From assembly GCA_025937895.1 (NCBI GenBank), contig JAICQL010000046.1, positions 1-42,460 on the forward strand: a stretch of DNA of 42,460 nucleotides, given 5' to 3'. Under the pieces are notes generated by a model. That model did no database searches. It was not told where the DNA came from and saw only the letters and a list, made by a program, of their open reading frames with translations. Origin of the DNA: Polyangiaceae bacterium (GTDB taxonomy: Bacteria; Myxococcota_A; Polyangia; Polyangiales; Polyangiaceae). Below are positions 34,735-42,460 of the stretch, in pieces. Positions within the stretch are counted from its first letter, which is position 1; the number at the start of each line of letters is the position of its first letter. Position numbers and translations under genes: made by a program.

Positions 34735-35733
34735 ATGAGGTATGCTCTAGCGCAGCGCAGCGCCGGCGTAAAACCTCGAGCGACCGCGGCCGGCAAAGCG
34801 CCGCGGCACCCGCCCTCGGCTCCAGCGGCGCCCTCGGCTCCAGCGAGGCGCTCGCGACGGCGGCAGTCCGGGTCCTGGGGCGCGCGCATCGCGCTGCTGG
34901 CGGCGCTGCTCCTGGCCGGCGGGTGCCAGATGAGCCCCTCCGTGGTCCAGCGCGCCAGCTTGCTCGCCGAACGCGGCAGAGAAGAAGAAGCCATCCGCTT
35001 GCTGACAGAGCATCTGGTAGTGAAGCCCACCGACATGTCAGCGCGCAGACAGTTGATACGTCTTTACGGAAGCGCCGGACGTCTCGATGGCGCCCTGGCA
35101 CAGACCGAACGGTTGGCTGAAAGCCTGCCGCCGAACAGCCCCATTCCGCTCGTGGAGCTCGGTCATGCCTACGAGCTCGCTCATCGCTTTGACGAGGCGC
35201 TCGCAGCGTACGATCGCGCCAGCGCTCTCGCGCCGAAGGATCCGCTGGGGCCACGCACGGGCGGGCTGCGCGCGGCGCGCTGGGGCGAGATAAAGGCAGC
35301 GGAGCCCAGGCTCGCCGAGGCCGTGCGTCGCGACCCGCTCGACTCGGAGTGCTGGCACGCGCTGGGCGTGGTGCGGGTCGGGCTTGGCAAGCTCGAGGCT
35401 GCTCGCGAAGCCTACGGCGCAGGCCTGCGCGCGGATTCCACGGGCATGGAACATCGCCTCGGCCTGGCGACCGTGGCTTTGCGAATGAACCAGCCAGCAC
35501 AAGCTCTCGCTGAATACGAGGCCTTGCTCAGCGTTCGGCGCAACTACACGCCAGCCATGTTGGGCAAGGCGTGGGCGTTGATCCTGCTCGGGAGGCTGGA
35601 CGACGCGGAGCGGGCGCTCGCGCAGGCAGAGGCCCGAGGTGGTGACGCCCAGAGCATCGCGCGTCAGCGTCTGTTGATCCAGGATCGCAGACGTCAGGCG
35701 CAGCCAAAACGCCAAGACGCAACGCATCCCTGA
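34735..35733 (+). CDS. TPR lipoprotein
   Basis: A 332-residue protein with lipobox LLAGGC (Cys64), followed by about seven TPR-like helical pairs (for example RGREEEAIRLLTEHLVVKP and ALAAYDRASALAPKDPLGP). The n-region before the hydrophobic core is about 45 residues, rich in Ala, Pro and Arg, longer than usual. No better in-frame start is seen, so either the signal is extended or initiation is at a rare codon. It is probably an outer-membrane or periplasmic assembly factor. Only 29 bases separate its ATG from the divergent lipoprotein start. Confidence 0.78.
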   Translation: MRYALAQRSAGVKPRATAAGKAPRHPPSAPAAPSAPARRSRRRQSGSWGARIALLAALLLAGGCQMSPSVVQRASLLAERGREEEAIRLLTEHLVVKPTDMSARRQLIRLYGSAGRLDGALAQTERLAESLPPNSPIPLVELGHAYELAHRFDEALAAYDRASALAPKDPLGPRTGGLRAARWGEIKAAEPRLAEAVRRDPLDSECWHALGVVRVGLGKLEAAREAYGAGLRADSTGMEHRLGLATVALRMNQPAQALAEYEALLSVRRNYTPAMLGKAWALILLGRLDDAERALAQAEARGGDAQSIARQRLLIQDRRRQAQPKRQDATHP

Positions 35734-35855
35734 GCTGACGAGGATGGTCCCGGCGCCATGCTGGGCAGATTCCTACGAGCTTGTAAGGGCCACGCACGCA
35801 GCGTAGTCTCCGATCCCCGGCCCGACTCCGAGGGCGGCTAGACCACGAGTAAGGA

Positions 35856-38800
35856 ATGCAGCTGCAGACGATCCGTACCGCGTTAGGCCAACTCCAGGGC
35901 GATCCAGAAGAGCCGCGCGCGTGGCAGTCGCTGGAAGAGGCCACCACGCTCGAGAACGGGGACCTGGATGAATGTTTGCGGCTGCTCTCTGCTGCTCGTC
36001 AGGAGCACGTGAAGCGCCGCGAGTGGATCGCCGTGGCTCGTCTGCTGGCCACGGAGGTGCGCCTGTCCGCAGGCTCCGAGCGGGAGCTGGAGCGCCTGCG
36101 GCTGGAAGCCAAGGTGCTACGCGACAACCTGCTCGATGAGGGCAGCGCTTGCCGCTTGTTCGAGCGCATCCTGGAGCTCGATCCGCGCGATCGTGATGCG
36201 GCGGTCGCGCTGGAGGAGAGCCGCGGCAAGCGCAACTCCTGGCAGCAGCTCGTCGATACCTACCAGGCCGAAGCGGACAAGGCAGCCGACGATGTCTACC
36301 GCTCATCCATGTCGATGCGCGCCGCCGAGGTGGAGCTGCGCTTCGGGGCGGATCAGGTGGATCGACAGCGCGTGCTGGATCGCCTGCGGCGCGCGCTCGA
36401 GCTCGATGCACACAACGAGCGCGCCGCAGAGATGCTGGAGCTGTTGCAGCGCAAGGAGGGCAACTACCCGGCGGTGGCCGAGGTGCTCGAGGTGCTGCTG
36501 GATGGGGCCGAGAGCGTATCGACGCGCGTGGCAGCCGGCGTGCGCGCCGCCCGCGTCAGCCGTCACCGCCTGCAGGACGACACGCGCACGGCGCGCTTCT
36601 ACCGCAAGATCCTGGAGCTGTTGCCCAACCACTCCGAGGCGCTGCAGTTCTTGGGCGAGTACTACACGCGGGAAGAGCGCTGGGACGAGCTGGTAGAGGT
36701 GTACGAGGCCAGCCTGGCGATCGGCGATCCGAGCGGACGCGATCGCTTGAATGACATCTTGCAGGTGGGCAACCTGCTCTGGAAGCGGCGCGATGATCCC
36801 GCCAGCGCCGAGCCCTGGTTCGCGCGAGTCCGCAAGCTCGATCCCGCCAACTCGGCGATGCTCGACTTCTATCGCGCGTTCTACGCCTCTGACGAGACGG
36901 CACCCCAGCTGCTCAACATCCTGACCGCGGCGCAGCGCGTGCTGCCCAGCGGCAAGGAGAAGCAGTCCATCACCGCCGAGATCGCGCACCTCGCTGCCGG
37001 GCACAAAGACGCGCAGAAGGCGGTCGAGCAGTACAAGAACCTGCTGCGCCAAGATCCGTCCAACGAGCAGGCGGTGTCCGCGCTGCGCCAGCTGTACCGC
37101 AAGACGCAGAACTACAGCGCGCTGGTGGAGCTGCTACGGCAGCGCCTGGAGGGCCTGCCCGCCGATCGCGTCGAAGATCGCCTGGCGATCTTGCGTGAGG
37201 TGGCAGAGCTCTACCGCACCGAGCTGGCGAGCGACACGGCGCTGGTATCTGTGCTGAATCAGATCGCGCAGCTCGATCCCAACGATGTGGACGTGGCGCG
37301 CGAGCTCGTGGGTCTGTACGAGAAGCTCGGGCGCTGGCGCGATCTGCTCACGAGTCAACAGCGCCTGGCGTCTCTCACGCCGGACAAGGCCGAGAAGGTG
37401 GAGCTGATGCGCGCCGCCGGCCGGCGCTGGCTCGACCAGTTCTCCAACGTGCAGAACGCGACCCAGGCCTTCGAGGCCCTGCTGGAGGTGGAGCCCGGCG
37501 ATCGCGAGGCCGGCGATCGACTGAAGGAGCTGTACAAGAAGCGGCGCGCATGGCCGGCCCTGTACAAGCTGTACGAGGCGGAGTTGCCGCACACCTCCGG
37601 CGCAGAGCGGCAGGAGCTGCTGCAAGAGATGGCGCGCCTGGCCTCCGAGCGCCTGGGGCGCGGCGAGGACGCCACCAAGATTTATCGCCAGATCCTGGAG
37701 GGTGAGCCGCACAACGCCGCCGCGCTGGCTGCGCTGGAGAAGCAAGCCGAGCGCAGCAAGGACTGGGCGACCTTGGCGGAGGCGCTGGAGCGGCGTGCCG
37801 AGCAGACCGACGGCGCGCAGCAAAAGATGGCCGTGCTGCAGAAGCTGGGTGGCGTCTACCAGGAGCACCTGCGCGATACGGCGGCAGCCACGCGCACCTT
37901 CCTGCGGGTGCTGGAGCTATCACCCGGTCACGCGCGAGCGCTGCGCGTGCTGCGCGACGGCTATCTGGAAGCCGGCGACTACGACGGGCTCGAGAAGCTA
38001 TACGCATCACAGCACGACTGGGAGGGTCTGGCAGAGGTCTTGAGCACTGCCGCCGACCGGGTGGAGGAGCCAAGCGTCAAGGTGGAGCTCAGCTACCGCG
38101 CCGCCCGCGTGTACGATGAGCGGCTGGCACAGCCGGAGCGCGCGTTCCGCTGCTACGAGCGCATTCTCGCGGCCGACCCCACTGACCTGCGCGCCGCGCG
38201 CGCGCTGATCCCCATCTACGAGAAGGAAGAGAAGTGGGCGCGGCTGCCCGCGCTGTACGAGCTGTGTCTGGCGGCAGAGAGCGAGCCCGACGCGAAGCGC
38301 GCGCTGCTCGATAAATTGATCCAGCTGACCGGCACGCGCCTGGTCGATCGCGGCCGTGCGCTCGGCTACGCCCGGGCAGCCTTCGAGCTCGCGCCGGAGC
38401 GGCCGGAGACGCTGGCTCAGCTGGATGACGCGAGCCGCGCGGCTCGCGATTACGCGCCCTTTGTGGAGGCGGTGGCTGCGCAGCTGGCGCTCTTGCAGCA
38501 GTCGTTACCCGAGGAGGAGGTCGCTGCAGCAGAGCCGGATACCGGCGACAAGCCGAAGAAGCGCCGCGGTGGCCGCAAGCAGAAGCAGCAAAGGCAAGCG
38601 CTGGAGGCGAAGGAAATAGCCGCACAGGCTGCGGCGCAGGCGCAGCTGATCGCGAACATCCGGCGCCTGGAGATGAAGCTCGCGCAGGTCTACGACGAGC
38701 AGCTGAGCCGCCCCGACCAGGCCGCAGTGCTGCTACGCGGCGTGTTGCAGCGCGATCCGAGCGACAGCGAAGCGGCGGACGTGCTGGAGCGCCTGCTACG

Positions 38801-41800
38801 TCGCGAGGGCAAGCAGGAAGAGCTGCGCGAACTGTACGAGATCAAGCTGAGCCAGATCCCGGACGCAGAGGGGCGCATCCACCTGCTCAGCGACTGGGCC
38901 AACCTGGAGCAGACGGAGTTCGACTCCAAGGAGCGGGCGGCGGAGCTGTACCGGCGCATCCTGGAGATCGAGCCGGGTCGCCTGTCGGCGGTGCGGGCAC
39001 TGCCGCAGCTGCTGCTCGCGCTGCAGCGGCCCGAGCAGGCCGCCGCCGCCATCGAGGCGCAGAGCGCACATGTGGAGGGGGCTGCTCGCGCCGATCTGGA
39101 GGTGCAGCTCAGCGAGCTCTACCTGGAGGATCTCAACCGTCCGGAGGCGGCGCTCGACGCCGCTGCGCGCACCCTGCAGTTTGCGCCGGGTGATTCGCGG
39201 GCGATGGCGGTGTTGCGCCGCCTGGTCGACGTCCCGGAGACGCGCCGGCGCGCGGCCAGCGTGCTGGCGGAGAGCTACGCGCAGAGCAACGACGCACGGC
39301 GCGAGGCCGAGTCGCTGGAGGCGGCGCTGCTCGGCGTGACGGATCCCGAGGAGCGCCGCGAGATGCTGGTGCGCCTCGCCACGGTGCACGAGACGAAGCT
39401 GGAGTCGCATGGCGCGGCCTTCGACGTCATGCTCAAGGCGCTGCGCGAGTTCAAAGACGATCTGACGCTGTGGGATCGCGCGGAGCACCTGGCCAGCGCC
39501 AGTGGCCGCGTGACGGAGCTGGCGCACGCCCTGCGCGACACCCTGCGCAGCGACGTCTCGGAAGAGGTCGAGGTGGAGCTGTGTGATCGCGCCGCTCGCC
39601 TGCACGAGGACGTGCTCGGCGATCCGATGGGCGCGGCTCCGTATCTGGAGCGCCTGCTGGTCAAGAACGCCGGCAACCAGGACGCATTCACCCGGCTCAA
39701 GCAGATCCTGACCAGCGCGGAGCGCTGGGGCGAGCTCGAGGATCTGTACGACCGCACCACGCGCTTCATCGAGGACGTGCCGACCCGGGTCGATCTGCTG
39801 ACCGAGGTGGCGCTGGTCTGCGAGGAGATCATCGAGGACGACGCGCGCGCGATCGGCTACTACGAGCGCATCCTCGACATCGCGCCGGCGCACGACGCCA
39901 GCATGCGAGCGCTGGACCGGCTGTATCAACGCGCCAAGCGCTATCCGGCCTGGGCCGAGCTGTTGCAGCGCCGGCTCGCCGAGATGACGGGAGACGAGGC
40001 GCTCGACACCGAGCTGCGGCTGGCGCGCGTGCAGCTCGAGCAGCTGCACGAGCCCGGCAAGGCCATCGAGCACGTCGAGCGAGTGCTGGGAGAGCGCCCG
40101 AACGACTACACGGCGCGCGAGCTGGCCGAGCGCATCCTGCAGATCGGAGATCTGCGCGTGCGCGCCGCGAGAGCGCTGGAGCCCGTCTACGAGGGCCGCG
40201 ACGAGGTGCGCGAGCTGGTCGGTGTGCTCGAGGTGCGCTGGGCAGCGGGCGAGCAGTCCGGCGACGAGCCCGACGTGCGCCGCGAGCTCCTGCGCCGCAT
40301 CGCCGGGCTGAAGGACGAACGCCTCCACGACGACGTCGGGGCGCTCGACGCCTACGCGCGTTATGTGCCGCAGGATCCGCTGGACGTGGCCGCCCGCGAG
40401 CGATTCGTGGAGATCGGTCTGCGCCGCGGCGAGTTCGTGCGCGTGGCCAGCGTGCTGGAGCAGGCAGCTCAGAACGCCGACGGCCTGAGCCTGCGCGGCG
40501 AGATCCTGATGCTGGCCGCCGGCGTCTACCACGATCAGCTGGCGGATCTGCGCCGCGCAGAGCTGATCTATCGCCGCGTGCTGGAGCTGGAGCCCGACGA
40601 GCCCACCTTGACGCTGCCTGCCGCGCGCGCGCTCGAGCGGCTGTATCAGAGCAACGATCAATACGTCGAGCTGGCCGACATCCTGCGTATCGAGATCCGA
40701 CTGGAGGGCTCCACCGAGACGCGCGTCGCGCTGCTCGGGCGGCTCGGCGAGCTGGCGGAGAAGCAGCTGAAGGATCTGCCGGGGGCGATCCAGGCCTTCC
40801 AGCAGCGCCTGGAGGAGGTGCCGGACGACGCGGTGGCGCTGGAGGCGCTCGATCGGCTGTACGAGTCAACCGAGAGCTGGCGCGACCTGGTCAGCGTGCT
40901 CGAGCGGCGGCGGGAAGGGCGCGCCTCCGCGGAGGATCGCCAGCTGCTGCTCCGCCGTCAGGCGGGCGTGCTGGCGGACAAGCTGTCTGACAACGCCGGC
41001 GCCATCGAGGTCTGGCGCGCGTACCGCGGTGAGTTCGGCGACTCGCACGAGGCTCTGGCCGCGCTCGAGGTTCTGTATCGCGACGCCCAGCAGTGGGAGG
41101 ATCTGGCCGATACCTACGAGGCGCACCTCGAGACTACCGCCGATTCGAGCGAGAAGCTGCGCATGCTGACCGCGCTCGGCGATCTGCGCCGTGACCAGCT
41201 GGGCCTGCCGCAGCCCGCGCTGGACGCCTATCGCGAGGCGCTGGAGCTGGACTTCTCGTACCGTCCCGCGAGGCTCGCGCTCGAGCGTCTGCTGGAGTCC
41301 ACGGACGCGCTCACCCAGCGCGAGGCCGCGGAGGTGCTGGAGCCGGTGTTCGAGACCGAGGGCGACCACCAGCGGCTGCTCACGGTCATCGAGATTCAGG
41401 CCAGCAGCGTCGAGGACCCGATCAAGAAGCTGGCGTTGCTGCAGAAGTCTGCGGACATCGCCGAGAACGTGCTGGCCAATCCCGAGCGCACGCTGACCTA
41501 CGTGACCCGGGCGATCCGTGAGGGCGCCGGGCACGCGGACCTCAGCGGCTGGCTGGATCGCCTGGAGCGGGTCGCCGCGCAGACCTCGCGGCGCGACGAG
41601 CAGGTCGCGTTGCTGCGCGAGGTCGTGGTCAACATCTTCGAGGGGCAGCTGCAGTTTGATGTCACGCAGCGCATCGCCGAGCTGGCGCGCGATCACCTGC
41701 GCGATCCGGCGCTCGCCCGCGAGTACTTCGAGAAGGCCCTGGAGCTGCGCCTGGACGCGCAGGGCCCGATGCGGGCGCTCGAGGCGCTGTACGAGCAGGC

Positions 41801-42460
41801 CGATGATTTGCCGGCGCTGCTCAGCATTCTGGAGCGCCGCGCCGACGTCACGGCGGACGAGGGCGAGCGGCGCAAGCTGCTGCTGCGGCACGCGGAGCTG
41901 CTGCGCGACCGCTTGCGTGATCCGGAGCGGGCGACGCAGGCCTTCGAACGCATCATCGAGTTCGAGCCTGATCCGCAGGCCGCCGAGGCGCTGGAGGGAC
42001 TGTACGCCGAGGCCGGACGCTGGGAGGATCTGATCGAGCTGTACCAGCGCCAGCTCGACGCTTCGCCCACCTCGTACACCGAGCTGCGGGTCAAGATCGC
42101 GCGGGTCGCGGCTCGCGAGCTGAAGGATCTGCCCAGGGCCTTCGAGGCGCTGGAGGCCGCACTGACCTCGGACCGCTACTACGCCCCGGCCGTGGCAGAG
42201 CTCGAGTACCTGATGGAGCACGCCGAGCGCGCCGAGCACCGCGCGCAGGCGGCGGCGCTGCTCGAGCCCATCTATCTCTCCTCCGCCAACTTCGATCGGG
42301 TGATGGCCACCCTGGCCACGCGCCTGGACCACAGCCAAGATCCGGACGAGCGGCGAGAGCTGCTGACTCGGCTGGCCAAGCTGCACGAGGAGCAGAAGGA
42401 GGACTACGGGGCCGCGCTGGCCACGATCGCCAAGCTGCTGGACGAGGATGTCACTGACCA
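35856..42460 (+). CDS. Giant TPR/HAT-like repeat protein (open at window end)
   Basis: More than 2,201 residues with no stop before the window edge. The sequence is almost wholly alpha-helical repeats with consensus W-x2-L...Y-E...L...LA..Y...L.....A...Y..IL...P....A...L. Trp anchors at residues 494, 566 and 637, and at 1675 and 1747, show a period of about 72, or two TPR-like pairs per unit; about 26 units are visible. A Lys/Gln-rich insert (about 885-930, PKKRRGGRKQKQQ) breaks the array. There is no signal peptide or membrane segment, so it is probably a cytoplasmic scaffold. A stop codon directly before AAGGA fixes the start at 35856 or later. A weak TTGTAA-17-TAGTCT pair lies upstream. 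Confidence 0.88.
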   Translation, partial: MQLQTIRTALGQLQGDPEEPRAWQSLEEATTLENGDLDECLRLLSAARQEHVKRREWIAVARLLATEVRLSAGSERELERLRLEAKVLRDNLLDEGSACRLFERILELDPRDRDAAVALEESRGKRNSWQQLVDTYQAEADKAADDVYRSSMSMRAAEVELRFGADQVDRQRVLDRLRRALELDAHNERAAEMLELLQRKEGNYPAVAEVLEVLLDGAESVSTRVAAGVRAARVSRHRLQDDTRTARFYRKILELLPNHSEALQFLGEYYTREERWDELVEVYEASLAIGDPSGRDRLNDILQVGNLLWKRRDDPASAEPWFARVRKLDPANSAMLDFYRAFYASDETAPQLLNILTAAQRVLPSGKEKQSITAEIAHLAAGHKDAQKAVEQYKNLLRQDPSNEQAVSALRQLYRKTQNYSALVELLRQRLEGLPADRVEDRLAILREVAELYRTELASDTALVSVLNQIAQLDPNDVDVARELVGLYEKLGRWRDLLTSQQRLASLTPDKAEKVELMRAAGRRWLDQFSNVQNATQAFEALLEVEPGDREAGDRLKELYKKRRAWPALYKLYEAELPHTSGAERQELLQEMARLASERLGRGEDATKIYRQILEGEPHNAAALAALEKQAERSKDWATLAEALERRAEQTDGAQQKMAVLQKLGGVYQEHLRDTAAATRTFLRVLELSPGHARALRVLRDGYLEAGDYDGLEKLYASQHDWEGLAEVLSTAADRVEEPSVKVELSYRAARVYDERLAQPERAFRCYERILAADPTDLRAARALIPIYEKEEKWARLPALYELCLAAESEPDAKRALLDKLIQLTGTRLVDRGRALGYARAAFELAPERPETLAQLDDASRAARDYAPFVEAVAAQLALLQQSLPEEEVAAAEPDTGDKPKKRRGGRKQKQQRQALEAKEIAAQAAAQAQLIANIRRLEMKLAQVYDEQLSRPDQAAVLLRGVLQRDPSDSEAADVLERLLRREGKQEELRELYEIKLSQIPDAEGRIHLLSDWANLEQTEFDSKERAAELYRRILEIEPGRLSAVRALPQLLLALQRPEQAAAAIEAQSAHVEGAARADLEVQLSELYLEDLNRPEAALDAAARTLQFAPGDSRAMAVLRRLVDVPETRRRAASVLAESYAQSNDARREAESLEAALLGVTDPEERREMLVRLATVHETKLESHGAAFDVMLKALREFKDDLTLWDRAEHLASASGRVTELAHALRDTLRSDVSEEVEVELCDRAARLHEDVLGDPMGAAPYLERLLVKNAGNQDAFTRLKQILTSAERWGELEDLYDRTTRFIEDVPTRVDLLTEVALVCEEIIEDDARAIGYYERILDIAPAHDASMRALDRLYQRAKRYPAWAELLQRRLAEMTGDEALDTELRLARVQLEQLHEPGKAIEHVERVLGERPNDYTARELAERILQIGDLRVRAARALEPVYEGRDEVRELVGVLEVRWAAGEQSGDEPDVRRELLRRIAGLKDERLHDDVGALDAYARYVPQDPLDVAARERFVEIGLRRGEFVRVASVLEQAAQNADGLSLRGEILMLAAGVYHDQLADLRRAELIYRRVLELEPDEPTLTLPAARALERLYQSNDQYVELADILRIEIRLEGSTETRVALLGRLGELAEKQLKDLPGAIQAFQQRLEEVPDDAVALEALDRLYESTESWRDLVSVLERRREGRASAEDRQLLLRRQAGVLADKLSDNAGAIEVWRAYRGEFGDSHEALAALEVLYRDAQQWEDLADTYEAHLETTADSSEKLRMLTALGDLRRDQLGLPQPALDAYREALELDFSYRPARLALERLLESTDALTQREAAEVLEPVFETEGDHQRLLTVIEIQASSVEDPIKKLALLQKSADIAENVLANPERTLTYVTRAIREGAGHADLSGWLDRLERVAAQTSRRDEQVALLREVVVNIFEGQLQFDVTQRIAELARDHLRDPALAREYFEKALELRLDAQGPMRALEALYEQADDLPALLSILERRADVTADEGERRKLLLRHAELLRDRLRDPERATQAFERIIEFEPDPQAAEALEGLYAEAGRWEDLIELYQRQLDASPTSYTELRVKIARVAARELKDLPRAFEALEAALTSDRYYAPAVAELEYLMEHAERAEHRAQAAALLEPIYLSSANFDRVMATLATRLDHSQDPDERRELLTRLAKLHEEQKEDYGAALATIAKLLDEDVTD

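Noticed and set aside
38796..42386. Long minus-strand open frames (621 and 506 residues) opposite the giant repeat gene
   Set aside because: Their Gln/His/Arg/Leu-rich composition is the mirror of high-GC third-position bias in the plus-strand repeats; no domains or ribosome sites.

Overview
The window looks like chromosomal DNA of a high-GC Myxococcota bacterium, probably from the Polyangia/Sorangium side. This is inferred from gene content, not from a search. Supporting signs are type IV pilus motor ATPases, a DUF2330 protein with a MYXO-CTERM-like tail, an AgmX/PglI-type C-terminal domain, a Hanks-type kinase fold, several TPR lipoproteins and membrane proteins, and frequent GTG starts. 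I saw no phage, insertion sequence, CRISPR array, rRNA or tRNA. Most genes are housekeeping or envelope genes.

Layout. 1-1972 (+): the 3' end of pilB, then pilT. 2063-5125 (-): a membrane-anchored TPR protein, divergent from purF and an HMG-CoA lyase gene (5325-7733, +). 7730-9475 (-): a NUDIX CoA-pyrophosphatase-like gene and a PAP2/AUR1-like membrane phosphatase. 9649-11451 (+): a secreted DUF2330 protein that converges on an AgmX-like lipoprotein and acetyl-CoA synthetase (11442-14135, -). 14510-16861 (-): a translation cluster of rpsT, an uncatalogued 51-residue basic protein with its own near-consensus promoter, and a five-S1-domain RNA-binding protein. 16931-19307 (-): an Mrp/ApbC Fe-S carrier ATPase and a tail-anchored pseudokinase. 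19453-25265 (-): a probable five-gene run of acyl-CoA dehydrogenase, two small membrane proteins, an HTTM (gamma-carboxylase-like) protein and a bifunctional aldolase/short-chain dehydrogenase.

25514-27410 (+): a KAS III homologue and a Bax-inhibitor-1 family protein. 27411-27632: a repeat-rich, hairpin-rich intergenic island. 27633-28805 (-): prephenate dehydratase and an SCP2 protein. 29123-31070 (+): thiD and a lipoprotein. 31101-31961 (-): a coiled-coil/TPR membrane protein. 32119-32688 (+): elongation factor P, followed by a 24-bp tandem repeat. 32825-34705 (-) and 34735-35733 (+): two divergent lipoproteins. 35856 to the window edge (+): a giant repeat protein of more than 2,200 residues.

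The clearest unusual items are the kinase fold lacking its catalytic Asp, with a perfect palindrome inside the spacer of its candidate promoter; the small basic gene heading the rpsT unit; the HTTM membrane cluster; the two intergenic repeat islands; and the giant protein built on a ~72-residue superhelical repeat. No complete, obviously new multi-gene defence or biosynthetic system could be shown. The HTTM run and the pseudokinase are the best leads.
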